DNA from: Isosphaeraceae bacterium EP7
GTDB taxonomy: Bacteria; Planctomycetota; Planctomycetia; Isosphaerales; Isosphaeraceae
Length of the DNA: 64,000 nucleotides
Reading direction: 5' to 3'
NCBI GenBank assembly: GCA_038400315.1
Contig: CP151667.1
Coordinates: 6,087,174 to 6,151,173 of the forward strand
Shown here: one piece after another, positions 8,701-17,443 of the stretch
Layout: each line of letters starts with the position of its first letter
Numbering within the stretch: position 1 is the stretch's first letter
The notes under the pieces: generated by a model
The model's database searches: none
Seen by the model: only the letters and a program-made list of their open reading frames with translations
Told to the model about the DNA's origin: nothing
Translations under genes and position numbers: made by a program

Positions 8701-9815
8701 TCGTCGTCGGACCGACGGGAGACTTCGACGGCGACGGCAAGGCGGATCTGGTGACCTACCGGGCGAGCTCGGGCGTCTGGACGGTCGGAAGCTCATCGGG
8801 AGGGCCGATCCAGTCCTTTGTATGGGGGGCGGCGGGCAGCGGCGACATCCCGATGCGCGGCGATCTGGACCGCGACGGCAAGGCCGAGCTGCTGGTCTAT
8901 CGGCCTCAGACCGCTCAGTGGTTCAGCCGGACGACCGCCGCAAATCCAATGGTGAATAGCCTGGTCTGGGGGGTGGCGGGCGGCGATACGAGGCCGGTCG
9001 TGGGCGACTTTGACGGCGACGGCAAGGGAGACATCGCCGTCTACAGCCCGAGCCAGGCCACCTGGACCATCCGCTATTCCGGCGGTGCCGCGCCCGCGTC
9101 GATCGTCTGGGGCGTGGCCGGCGGTGGTGACATTCCCGCGGCGGCCGACTTCGACGGCGACGGCAAGGCGGACCTGGCCGTGTACAACCCCTCGACGGCC
9201 ACCTGGTTCGTCCGCTACTCGGGCGGTGCGGCGCCCATGTCGGTCGTCTGGGGCGTGGCCGGCGGCGGCGATGTGCCGATGCCGGCTGACTTCGACGGCG
9301 ACGGCAAGGCCGACATCGCCGTCTACAGCCCGGGCTCGGCCGCCTGGTTCTTCCGGATGTCGGGCGGCGGGCTCAGCTCGGTCATCTGGGGCGCCGCGGG
9401 CAGTTCCGACCTCCCGATCGTGGGCGACTTTGACGGGGACGGCAAGGCCGACATCGCCGTCTATCGGCCGCAGTCGGCACAGTGGATCATCCGCCAGAGC
9501 CTCGACGGGGTCGTCGTCCGCGTCTTCGGCGTCGCAGGGGCCGACCTGCCCGCGCCGAACAGCTCGGCCCTGGCAACCTCCTCGACCTCGGCGCGAGCCG
9601 CATCATCGATCCTCGCGAAAGCCGCGACGATCGTATCGCCGCCCCCCCCCTCCTCGACGACGGCCCGCACCTTCGCCGCGTCGGCCCCCTCATCCTCGTC
9701 CCGCTCGACGACCGTTATCCCGGCCCGGCCCAGGGTTCTGCGGCGTCAGTCGTCGAAGCCTCGGGCGATTTCCGGCTCGTCTCTGGCCGAGATCCGGACA
9801 GCCGACGGCGTTTGA
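5712..9815 (+). CDS. giant secreted Ig-like/FG-GAP repeat surface protein
   Basis: This 1367-residue protein is probably exported or cell-surface. The N terminus carries the planctomycete-type motif ALESLEARRAP (about 13-23) instead of a classical signal peptide. Residues about 30-480 form repeated beta-propeller-like blades (recurrent phrases like GNVVVVGSVLGTANFG and VDFDPG). At least four Ig-like units follow, at about 600, 703, 806 and 910, each opening with a phrase like DDSGTVGDGITNVVQPRLTG. Then six FG-GAP-like repeats (about 1003-1276), each with the acidic calcium-type loop GDFDGDGKADxAVY. The last 90 residues are Ser/Ala/Arg-rich and low in complexity. Its role is unknown; adhesion or matrix formation is inferred from the architecture. 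Confidence 0.88.
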   Translation: MSSRRNPHRARIALESLEARRAPVADFALAIGLGVAHSESYVDLKINATAGDAAGNVVVVGSVLGTANFGTTASPLNLTNSGMRDGFAAKFSADGSLVWAKTLAGMTPSAFSQGSAVTLDAQGNFLISGVYNGSVDFDPGAGTHLMTTAADSYDAYVLKLTSSGAFAWSAVVAGTNGSYAYNQATSIAVDPATGDVAFAGSFTGQSGLMGATFDAGYRTEQFVARLGPDGQLRWAVSTAGSASSVAQATGLAFDGLGSVINVGFYAGTVDFDPGPGQVLLAGAGGRDAYVQKLDSLGNLLWVRGFGSTDFDQANAVAVDGANRVIVTGSFSGSVVFDPSSSASTLTSGGDFDGFVAVVGPTGSLSWVRQVQEQAGGSSGGLGLAVDAGGRIFVDGFFSGTANFNPAGAAVSRTSAGQYDVFLATYSGSGSLYGVLQAGGTGNDVAFGLGITPGGDAWIAGNYAGPAQFGGVGSLPAVGAVSVFLARVVQPIPPVAPLAPTLQPGSDSGSSNSDSITNVAQPVFDLAGIVAGNTASLMRDGLIVASRVGPGPLADPGPIADGVHQYSVNQTDPSGTAGASGPFVAVTYLGTKPAAPTSLTLLAIDDSATPGDSITNVAQPRLTGSAVTGLTVQIVDASLNIVATTVANSSGAYTARPVAALADGTYTLFARSVDIAGNQGRLSQAFSLTIKASLPATLGTPGLLAADDSGTVGDGITNVVQPRLTGSATAGTEVQLVDSAGSIIATGLASGSGVYTIRVPSPLINGTSTYRTRVVDAAGNLGVLSPSFSLVVLNGKPAAPLAPTLFPGDDSGVGGDGITNVVQPRLTGVVAGGLTVQLVDPARPDVVLGSTVADGSGVYLVRPAAPLPQGGNSLAVRVVDVAGNTSEVGARLSLTIMTAPPATPAAPTLFLADDTGIAGDGVTAVRRPRFAGLAAVGSSVELIDAQGLVIGSARASATDGSYVVQPWASLPLYASSVRVRATDLAGNPSAAGASFAVFVVGPTGDFDGDGKADLVTYRASSGVWTVGSSSGGPIQSFVWGAAGSGDIPMRGDLDRDGKAELLVYRPQTAQWFSRTTAANPMVNSLVWGVAGGDTRPVVGDFDGDGKGDIAVYSPSQATWTIRYSGGAAPASIVWGVAGGGDIPAAADFDGDGKADLAVYNPSTATWFVRYSGGAAPMSVVWGVAGGGDVPMPADFDGDGKADIAVYSPGSAAWFFRMSGGGLSSVIWGAAGSSDLPIVGDFDGDGKADIAVYRPQSAQWIIRQSLDGVVVRVFGVAGADLPAPNSSALATSSTSARAASSILAKAATIVSPPPPSSTTARTFAASAPSSSSRSTTVIPARPRVLRRQSSKPRAISGSSLAEIRTADGV

Positions 9816-9948
9816 GAAGCGACGGAACCTGGTCCGAGCCCGAGTCTCGAGCCAGACCGGGTTGGGGTCGAGTCGAAAGGCACTGGCCGGTTATAGTGTC
9901 TTTCGGGGTCAGACTGCGGACGAGAACCGGTCGAGGGAGGCGGGCAAC

Positions 9949-11988
9949 GTGGCACCGACGGGGCCTACGGACGAATTGCGCGAGCAAGGGATGCCAGCCG
10001 CCGTGGATTCGGCCTGCTCCTGGGCCGACCGCACCGGTGCGCTCGTCCGGATGCTCAACCGCAGCTCTCAGCCGTTCATCGCCGCCGACGTGGACGCCCG
10101 GATCACCTACGCGAACCCCGCGTTCGAAGCCCTCGTCGGCTATACCCTGGACGAGCTTCGCGACCGGACCGTCCACGACATCACCCCGACGGCCTGGAAC
10201 GAGGCACGCGGCCAGGCCCTTCTCTCGGTGCTCGCGACCGGCAAACCCGCCCGCTATGAAAAGGAATACCGCCACAAGGAGGGGGGGCTCGTCGCGGTCG
10301 AGGCGATCGTCGACCTGGACCTCGACGACAACGACCGCCCCCGCGGATTCCTTGCCTTCATCACCGACATCCGGGTGCGTCGCGCCGCCGAGCGGGCCCT
10401 GCGCGAGAGCGAGCACCGGTTTCGAGAACTCTTCGACCAGGCCCCGTTCGGCTACCACGAGATCGGCCCCGACGGGCAGATCCTGGCGGTCAACCAGACC
10501 GAATGCGAGATGCTGGGCTGCTCACGCGAGTCGATGATCGGCCGGCCGATCTTCGACTTCGTGGTCGAGGAGGACCGTGAGCTATCCCGCCAGGCCGTCG
10601 CGAGGAAGTTTCGAGGCGAGCTCCCGTTAAAGCCGATCGAGCGGACCTATCAGACAGCCGACGGCCGTCGGCTGTCCGTCTCGATCGAGGAACGGTTCCA
10701 CCTCGACGAGCAAGGCCGGCCGATCTCGATCCGCAGCACGGTGCAGGACATCACCGACCGCAAGCGGACCGAGCAAGCCCTGGTCGCCAGCGAGGCCCGC
10801 GCGACGGCCCTGCTACAGGAAGTCGAGGCCAAGAACCGCGAGTTGGCATTCTCGGAAGGCCGCTACCGCCAGCTCACCGAGGGGAGCATCGATGCGGTGA
10901 TCGTCGCCGATCGTCGCGGCAAGATTACGCTCTTCAACCCCGCCGCCGAGCACATCTTCGGATTCGATGCCGCCGAGGTCGTCGGCCAGGACATGTCCAT
11001 GCTCATCCCCGAGGGGGTGCAGGAAGGGCGCGACGTCGGCCGGACTCTGGAGATGACCGGCCTGCGTAAGGACGGCTCGACCTTCCCGCTGGAGATCTCG
11101 CTCAGCGCCGTTGACCTGGGAGGCGAACTGCAACTCCTGGGCTCCATCCGCGACCAGACGGAGCGTCAGCGGATGCGCGCGATGCTCGGACAGTCGGAGA
11201 AGCTCGCCTCGATCGGTCTGCTCAGCGCCGGCGTGGCCCACGAGATCAACAACCCTCTGGCCTACGTGGCCAACAACCTGGCGGTGCTCGACCGGGACCT
11301 CGCGGGCATCCTCGACATGGTTAACACTTACGAGCAAGCCCGCGACCGCCTGGCCGCCGTGGCCCCCGAGGTGACGGCCAGGATCGCCGAGATCTCCGAG
11401 GACCTGGACTGGGAATATGTCCGAGACAACCTGCCGAAGATGCTGGCCCGTACCCGCGAGGGGGTGCAGCGCGTGGCCAACATCGTCTCGAACCTGCGAG
11501 GGCTTGCCCGCACCTCGCCCCCCAAGATGGAGCAGGTCCAGCTCCCCGACCTCGTCGAGGGGGCGCTCGAGATGGTACGCGGCCGGCTGAGGCGGCACGG
11601 CGTCGAGGTCTCGACCCGGCACGAGGGCCCGCCCAGGGTTGTCTGCGTCGCGAACCAGATCAGCCAGGTCGTGCTCAACCTGCTCATCAACGCCGTGCAG
11701 GCGGTCGAGCAATTCAGGCCCTCCGGCGGCGGCCTGATCGAGGTGCGTACCGCCACGCTCGACGACCATCTCGCCGTCGAGATCCGTGACAACGGGCCGG
11801 GAATCGCCGCCGAGGACATCCCCAGGCTGTTCGATCCGTTCTTCACCACCAAGCCGGTGGGAGAAGGGACCGGGCTGGGACTGTCCATCTCGCACGGGAT
11901 CGTCAGCGGCCACGGCGGACGGATCGAGGTCGAGTCGTGTCCCGGCCAGGGCACCTGCTTCCGGGTCCTCCTGCCGCAGAAGACCTGA
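9949..11988 (+). CDS. multi-PAS sensor histidine kinase
   Basis: This is a cytoplasmic sensor kinase of 679 residues with no obvious membrane spans. It has three PAS domains, at roughly 30-145, 155-275 and 300-405. They are followed by a HisKA region with the phospho-accepting His at about 431 (VAHEINNPLAY) and a HATPase domain with an N-box near LLINAVQAVEQ, DNGPGIA and GEGTGLGLSISHG. A GTG start at 9949 is preferred because GGGAGG lies 9 nt upstream; the ATG at 9991 is the alternative. The four genes 9949-14610 are all on one strand with gaps of 47, 7 and 42 bp, which suggests one operon in which this kinase feeds the downstream receivers. Confidence 0.93.
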   Translation: MAPTGPTDELREQGMPAAVDSACSWADRTGALVRMLNRSSQPFIAADVDARITYANPAFEALVGYTLDELRDRTVHDITPTAWNEARGQALLSVLATGKPARYEKEYRHKEGGLVAVEAIVDLDLDDNDRPRGFLAFITDIRVRRAAERALRESEHRFRELFDQAPFGYHEIGPDGQILAVNQTECEMLGCSRESMIGRPIFDFVVEEDRELSRQAVARKFRGELPLKPIERTYQTADGRRLSVSIEERFHLDEQGRPISIRSTVQDITDRKRTEQALVASEARATALLQEVEAKNRELAFSEGRYRQLTEGSIDAVIVADRRGKITLFNPAAEHIFGFDAAEVVGQDMSMLIPEGVQEGRDVGRTLEMTGLRKDGSTFPLEISLSAVDLGGELQLLGSIRDQTERQRMRAMLGQSEKLASIGLLSAGVAHEINNPLAYVANNLAVLDRDLAGILDMVNTYEQARDRLAAVAPEVTARIAEISEDLDWEYVRDNLPKMLARTREGVQRVANIVSNLRGLARTSPPKMEQVQLPDLVEGALEMVRGRLRRHGVEVSTRHEGPPRVVCVANQISQVVLNLLINAVQAVEQFRPSGGGLIEVRTATLDDHLAVEIRDNGPGIAAEDIPRLFDPFFTTKPVGEGTGLGLSISHGIVSGHGGRIEVESCPGQGTCFRVLLPQKT

Positions 11989-12035
11989 GCCGAGGTGGCC
12001 CCTCCGATGTCCCGATTTCTCGAAAGCTGGAGCCG

Positions 12036-12545
12036 ATGAAGCCAGTCACCAAGCACACTCTCCTGGTCGTCGACGACGAGCCCGACGTCTGCGACTCGGT
12101 GCACAACCTCCTCAGACGCGAGTTCCGGGTCCTCACGGCGAACGACGCCCGTGAGGGAGTCCGGATCATGCAGGAGGAAGAGGTGCACATCATCATGACC
12201 GACCAGAGGATGCCGCGAGTCACGGGCGTCGAGCTCCTCAAGCTGATCAAGGCCGGGCACCCCAAGGCGGTCCGGATGCTGTTCACCGGCTTCGCCGACC
12301 TGGAGTCGATCATCGACGCGATCAACCAGGGGCACATCTACCAGTTCCTCAAGAAGCCCTGGCAGCCCGAAGAGCTGATCGACGCGGTCCGCCAGGCCGC
12401 CGCCGAATACGACCGCCTCGTCTGCAACGGAGAGCAAGGCCAGGCCCTGCTCTCCGAGGTCGGGCAGCTGAAACAACGCATCTCCAGCCTCGAGGCGGAA
12501 GTCCGCCGCCTCGGCGGAAGCCTGCCCGAACCCGACGGAGCTTGA
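12036..12545 (+). CDS. single-domain response regulator with coiled-coil tail
   Basis: The product is a 169-residue receiver protein. The acidic pocket is at VVDDEPD (11-17), the phospho-acceptor is Asp56 in MTDQRMP, and the switch Lys is in FLKKPW (about 107-110). It ends in a short heptad-rich helix (LLSEVGQLKQRISSLEAEVRRLGG), which suggests dimerisation through a coiled coil. There is no DNA-binding or enzymatic output domain. The DQRMP/FTGFADL signature resembles receivers that usually precede HD-GYP or kinase domains. It lies 47 bp after the kinase and 7 bp before the hybrid kinase, so it probably relays phosphate between them. Confidence 0.9.
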   Translation: MKPVTKHTLLVVDDEPDVCDSVHNLLRREFRVLTANDAREGVRIMQEEEVHIIMTDQRMPRVTGVELLKLIKAGHPKAVRMLFTGFADLESIIDAINQGHIYQFLKKPWQPEELIDAVRQAAAEYDRLVCNGEQGQALLSEVGQLKQRISSLEAEVRRLGGSLPEPDGA

Positions 12546-12552
12546 ACCGGCG

Positions 12553-13788
12553 ATGGAAGAACCTCGCCCCACGCTGCTGGTCGTCGACGACGAGAAGGAC
12601 GTTCTCGAGAGCGTCCGCCATTTCTTCAGGCGCTCTTACCGAGTCGTAACCGCCGAGGGGGGCGCCTCGGCCCTGGAAATCCTCCGACGCGAGCCCGTGC
12701 ACGTCATCCTGTCCGACCAGCGGATGCCGGGAATCTCCGGCGACGAGCTGCTGCGCCAGGCCCGCGACATCCAGCCCGACGCCGTCCGACTGCTCTTCAC
12801 CGGCTACGCCGACCTGCCCGCGGTGATCCGGGCCGTCAACGAAGGCCAGATCTTCCGCTACATCAGCAAGCCCTGGGACGCCGCAGAGCTCGAGTCCATC
12901 GTCCGCCAGGCCGCCGCCCAGGCCACCTTGCTGGCCGAGCGCAAGGCCTTGATGGCCGAGCTCACCCGCACCAACGCCGACCTGAGCCGGGCCAACCGAG
13001 ACCTGGCCGAGGCCGACCAGCTCAAGACCGCCTTCCTCGAGGTGGCCAGCCACGAGTTCAACACTCCCATCACCCTGATCCTCGGCCTCAGCGAACTTCT
13101 CCTCCTCTCGGGGGCCGAACGCGAACCGATGATGGTCGAGATGCTGGAGGCACTCTCCGCGGGCGCCCAGCAGCTCGCCAGGATGGTGGCCAACACCCTC
13201 ACACTGCTCCACGGCAACGACTTCCGCCAGACCATGCGCACCAGTCCGGTGGATCTGACCGCCCTCCTGCGTTCCGACGCCGAGAAGCTCGCCCCGTTCC
13301 TGGGCGCACGCGGTCAGACCCTGACGCTCGACCTGGCCGACAACCTGGGCACCTTCGAGGTGGACGCCGATAAGGTCTCGGGCGCGGTGGTCAATCTCCT
13401 CACCAACGCCATCAAATTCACCCCTGATGGCGGTACGATCCGGCTGGAAGCCGCGGCCGACGATGAAGGCGCGACGATCCGCGTGGTCGACACCGGAATC
13501 GGCATCGACCCGGCGGCACTCCGGCGGCTGTTCACCCCCTTCTTCACCGAGCTGGATGCGAGCCGGCATTCCTCGGGCGACTTCGGATTCAACAAGCGAG
13601 GGCTCGGGCTGGGACTCTCCCTGGTCCGCCTTTTCGCCGAGATGCACGGCGGCCGGGTCCATGCCGAGAGCGACCCGGGTTCCGGCTCGACCGTCACGAT
13701 CTGGGTCCCGCGCCGTCCAATCCAGGATCGGCCGCCCGTCTCCGAGGCCGGCCGTGCACCGTCGACCGGGTCCGTCGCCACCCCTTGA
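12553..13788 (+). CDS. hybrid protein: N-terminal receiver fused to a histidine kinase
   Basis: The 411-residue protein has an N-terminal receiver (Asp55 in LSDQRMPG, FTGYADL, ISKPWD), a helical linker (about 115-158), a HisKA with phospho-acceptor His167 (VASHEFNTPITLI), and a HATPase domain with NLLTNAIKFTPDGG, DTGIGIDP and KRGLGLGLSLVRLF. The order receiver-then-kinase is the reverse of most hybrids and suggests that the kinase is controlled by phosphorylation from a partner. The obvious partners are the multi-PAS kinase and the receiver encoded just upstream. Confidence 0.92.
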   Translation: MEEPRPTLLVVDDEKDVLESVRHFFRRSYRVVTAEGGASALEILRREPVHVILSDQRMPGISGDELLRQARDIQPDAVRLLFTGYADLPAVIRAVNEGQIFRYISKPWDAAELESIVRQAAAQATLLAERKALMAELTRTNADLSRANRDLAEADQLKTAFLEVASHEFNTPITLILGLSELLLLSGAEREPMMVEMLEALSAGAQQLARMVANTLTLLHGNDFRQTMRTSPVDLTALLRSDAEKLAPFLGARGQTLTLDLADNLGTFEVDADKVSGAVVNLLTNAIKFTPDGGTIRLEAAADDEGATIRVVDTGIGIDPAALRRLFTPFFTELDASRHSSGDFGFNKRGLGLGLSLVRLFAEMHGGRVHAESDPGSGSTVTIWVPRRPIQDRPPVSEAGRAPSTGSVATP

Positions 13789-13830
13789 ACGCCGTCGACC
13801 GCCCCCCAATGGTCCCGGAGCCCTCTCCTG

Positions 13831-14610
13831 ATGCCGACCGCCCTGATCGTCGAGGATGAGCCCGAGGCCAATCGCCTGCTCGGGATGTTGGTCCAGCTGA
13901 AGGGCTATCGGGCCGAGAGCGCCTACACCGGGGCCGAGGCGCTGGCTATCGCGCGCCGCCAGCCCCCCGACATCATCTTCCTCGACCTGATGCTGCCCGA
14001 CGTGAGCGGCCACGACGTCTGCCGGACCCTGAAGGCAGACCGGGAGACCGACCAGGTCCCCGTCGTCATGGTCACGGCCCGGCTCGCCCCCGAGAACCGC
14101 CGAGAGGGTTTCCGCGTCGGCGCCGAGGAGTACATCGCCAAGCCCTACCTGCCCGACCAGATCTTCCGGGCGATGGCCGAGGCCGCATCCAATCGGAAGC
14201 AGATGGATCAAGGGGAGCTCGCCGGCCTAATCACCCTTGATGACGCCGATCCGACGACCTGGCGGGAACTCTCCCGGCTGCTGACCTTGGCCCGTTCCAT
14301 CACGCCGCTCGACCCCGCCGTCATCGACGCCGCGAGGTCCCTTGTTGACGAGGCCATGGTCGAGGCCCTGCCCGGCCACGTGACTCCGACGCTCGCCTAC
14401 CACCTCGACGACGACCGCCTGACCCTCCACCTGACGGCCGACCCTGCCTGGGTCGCGAGTCTGAGACGACCCGACTCCGACCGCCTCGACCGGATTTGTC
14501 GGCCCACCCCCACATTCGACCAGATCGCTGTCGACCCGGTGAAGGGGCTCCTGACCCTGTCCTGCCACCGACCCGCCGGAAGGGCCCAGCCCCCCGAAAA
14601 CACAATCTGA
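13831..14610 (+). CDS. response regulator with an unrecognised C-terminal domain
   Basis: Residues 1-120 are a receiver (VEDEPEA, phospho-acceptor Asp52 in LDLMLPDVSG, VTARL, switch Lys in IAKPYLP). Residues about 125-259 form a second, mixed alpha/beta domain without a recognised DNA-binding helix-turn-helix or nucleotide cyclase signature. Its helix RSLVDEAMVEALPG followed by strands faintly recalls a degenerate GHKL ATPase, but no nucleotide-binding G boxes are visible. It is last in the signalling cluster, 42 bp after the hybrid kinase, and is a likely terminal output of the relay. Confidence 0.82.
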   Translation: MPTALIVEDEPEANRLLGMLVQLKGYRAESAYTGAEALAIARRQPPDIIFLDLMLPDVSGHDVCRTLKADRETDQVPVVMVTARLAPENRREGFRVGAEEYIAKPYLPDQIFRAMAEAASNRKQMDQGELAGLITLDDADPTTWRELSRLLTLARSITPLDPAVIDAARSLVDEAMVEALPGHVTPTLAYHLDDDRLTLHLTADPAWVASLRRPDSDRLDRICRPTPTFDQIAVDPVKGLLTLSCHRPAGRAQPPENTI

Positions 14611-14631
14611 CACAATTGGACCCATTTGGGC

Positions 14632-14660
14632 TTGGAACGTCGAGTCAGTTCGAGTAAATT
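14632..14660 (+). promoter_or_regulatory. candidate promoter for tRNA-Lys
   Basis: TTGGAA (14632-14637), a 17-nt spacer and TAAATT (14655-14660) lie 27 nt before the first base of the tRNA. Each hexamer matches the sigma-70 consensus at four of six positions, with ideal spacing. Confidence 0.45.
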
Positions 14661-14686
14661 ACCTTCCTCACGCCGAGAGGCGTTTC

Positions 14687-14759
<73 letters not shown>

Positions 14760-16146
14760 GTTCTGTCCGTCGCGTTCAGGCTAAGCCTGATGACGACCGA
14801 TGGTTCTTCCTGCGACGAGTTCGATCTCTCCGTTATCTCACCACTGAACTTGTCCTCTCCCTTCTTCATGCCAGCGACTGCCCTCCTTGCCTCTGACTTG
14901 GGGCAAATCACGGGAACGGTTTTCGCTATTTCCACGCTCGATTCGGCTCACGCCCCCATCATGGCCAATCGATGCGGTAAACAGGTCTAGCTTTACGGCT
15001 CTCACCCGTTTGAGGCCGCGCACGCGAGGCTTGGTCTCTAGCTCCGAGTCGAGCAATTCGACCTGGCCAGAGATCAGAGTGCTCGCCGATGGTTTTGTCC
15101 TTCCGCGTTCGCACCGACTCGGCACGCCACAGGCTCGCCGAGTCGATGTTCGGTGCGTCAATCCGGCGACCATAAGATCCGAACGCCCCGCCATCATCCA
15201 GTGAGTTCGGCTGAGGGGTTTCCGCGGCAAGCGTCCGTGGATCGATCCCACGCATCGGACGGCTCGGCCGAGGCCGCGTCCATGGCAAGCAAGGCGACCG
15301 AACGATAGACGCTCCCGCAGCCTGCTGGGCGTGATCGACCGATTGCGCGCTGCAAGCAGCTCGATCTGGATACGGCGAAGTCGGGCTGCTCGACAGCCTA
15401 GCTGGATGCGGCCGAGGATCCAGCAAACACATCCAGCGACCGAATCGAGGCGATCACAACCTCCAAGCTGATCGGCTCGGGTCTCAGACGCCATCACCGG
15501 GGCGAGCGGAGCAGGCGACAGCGAGATCGGTGTCGTCGGCACAATCGCGAAGCATTACCCCAATTTGAGGTCAGACAGTCGCCAGTGGTGGCGGCGAAAG
15601 TCGCCTCTTTGCCACAGCATCAAGCATTACCCGAACGAATCGACCAAGCGCACTCGAACCAATCGATCGGCGAGCTCGCCTACGCGATGGCCGTTGCCCA
15701 AAAGTCGGGAAGATCAGGCCTTGGGCACCGCCCGGATCCAGATCATCTTGGCTGTACTCGTTCGATGGCGAGGGAGCGCTTCCTGAGCGAGCGGGCGTAG
15801 CCCTGCTGGGATTTCGTCGACGACGGACGCACGACATGGCGGGCCTGGGTCAACCTGACCTCGAAGACCATGCGTGCGGAGGCTTTGATCATCGAGAATC
15901 GCTCGGTGCCGATGGGAGCCCTGCCATAATCGCACCAAGGAAGCCGGCGAAAGCAATTCCAGGCGGACTCATCGCGATGGCAAAAGCCCCGGGACAGTGC
16001 CGTATCCCGGAGGGAAGCCCGCTGGATGCAGAATCGAGTCTAACTCACCGCATCAGGAAAAAAACATTTACACAAATTACAATATTAAAAACGAAAAGCA
16101 GACTTTAAGGACAATAACATGAAGTAGACTAAATTTACTTACTTTA
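14760..16146. other. gene-poor, apparently decayed region
   Basis: About 1.4 kb between tRNA-Lys and the IS630 element contains no frame that I can link to a family. Short frames with shifting reading and frequent stops suggest old, degraded coding DNA. The last 100 bases (16040-16140) are strongly AT-rich, unlike the rest of the window. Such a spacer beside a tRNA fits a former integration site, but no attachment repeat was found. Confidence 0.5.
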
Positions 16147-17365
16147 GTGGCTCATCCGGCAAGTGTCCTGACACCCGGTACGGCGGCGATTCCCGGCGTT
16201 CGGCGTGGTTGATGGCGACGACGACGGCCCCAGACGAAGGGGTGACGATGCGCGTTCCAGTACGCTGTCGCTCGTTCGACCGCCTGGCAGATCTCCTCCC
16301 AAGTCTCGAACCGGCGGCCCTTCAACGCCAGGCTTCTCAGCACCTTCCACCACGGCTCGATCAGGTTCAGGTACGCCGCGGAGACTGGCTGGAAGACGAA
16401 CTCCCAGCGGGGATGGGCCAGGCTGAACAGCAGCACGTCGGTGGCGCGGTGGGCGCTCAGGTTGTCGAGGATGGCGTAGACCCGTTCGGCGTCCGCCGGG
16501 ACCCACGCCTCGACCTGGCCGAGGAACTCGACCCAGTTGCGGGTCGAGCGGCTGTCGTAGGGGCGGGTGAAGGCTTCGCCAGTGGCGGGTCGGAAGGCGC
16601 CGAAGACGTAACCCTTGCCGCGGCGGCCGTAGTCGGCCTCCTGCCGAGCGCGGCCGGCGGGCTGGCGGCTGCCCTCGGCCGTCGTCTCGGGCTTGGTTCG
16701 CAGGGGGTTCTGTCCCGGGAAGCTTTTGGCGCTCTCCGGCCCCATTTCGTCGAGGCAGACGACCGCCGAATCCGCCGGAGGCTCGCGGTAGAGTCGCTCG
16801 ATGGCCCCCTTTTTTCGGCGAATTCGGGGTCCACCCGCTCGCCGAACCACGTCTCCTGCTTGCGCCAGCGGAGGCCCTCCTCCGCGAGGATCTCGTCGAT
16901 CCGACTCCGCTTGATGGCGATGTCCTTCTGCTCGTTGAGGTAGGCCTCCAGGCGGTCGAGCGTCCAGCAGCCGAAGGGCAGGCCCAGGTCCTGGGGGGCG
17001 GTCAGCGCGACGGCCAGGACCTCGGCCCGCTGGTCGACGGTATAGGTCGGCGGTCGGCCGGCGCGGGGCCGCTCCTGGAGGCCGGCCATGCCCAGCTCGC
17101 TGAAGCGACGGATCCAAGCATAGACGGTCGGCCGCGAGCAGCCGAGGGCCGCAGCGATGGTGGGGGCCGATCGGCCGTAGGCGGCCTCCTGGACGATGCG
17201 GGCTCGCTCGACCAGGCGGACCGGGGCGGTGCGCGAGTGGAGCAACTCGGCGATGGCCTGCTGCTCCTCGGACGTCATCGGGCGGAGAAGGACGCGGGCG
17301 GCCATGGCGAGGTCTCCTGGGAGATACCTCCATCCACCTGCAAATCACCTGCCGGATGAACCATT
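16147..17365 (-). mobile_element. IS630-type insertion sequence
   Basis: Imperfect terminal inverted repeats share TCATCCGGCA followed by A/G and GTG at both ends (about 16149-16164 and 17347-17362). TA dinucleotides lie just outside (16145-16146 and 17366-17367), as expected for TA-targeting IS630 elements; the two TA positions are offset by one base relative to the repeats, so the exact boundary is approximate. The element is about 1.2 kb, carries one two-frame transposase, and sits only about 80 bp upstream of the DUF3494 surface gene. Confidence 0.85.
16152..17305 (-). CDS. IS630-family transposase, split over two frames
   Basis: The first frame (17305 down to about 16815) encodes the helix-turn-helix part (TIAAALGCSRPTVYAWIRRF, then a second winged-helix region ending FAEK). 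The second frame (about 16815 to 16152) supplies the DDE catalytic part (VVCLDEMGPES, AILDNLSAHRA, LNLIEPWWKVLRS). The two join by a -1 shift at a run of six A and five G (16805-16815 on the complement). Known IS630 relatives can express a fused transposase by frameshifting; a simple inactivating indel is the alternative. AGGAGA precedes the ATG by 8 nt. Confidence 0.85.
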
Positions 17366-17443
17366 TAGCTACACCATCAAAGACGGCTGAGTCAAGCAGA
17401 TTTTCAGCTCGTCTAATTCGCACTTCTCCAGGAGATCTGCTCG

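Noticed and set aside
12349-14211. 620-codon minus-strand frame opposite the signalling genes
   Set aside because: It is antisense to three well-supported signalling genes and has the His/Gly/Arg/Leu-rich composition typical of shadow frames.
14838-15542. 234-codon minus-strand frame
   Set aside because: No recognisable domain, an Arg/Ser-rich composition, no ribosome site, and overlap with other equally weak frames. Treated as decayed DNA.
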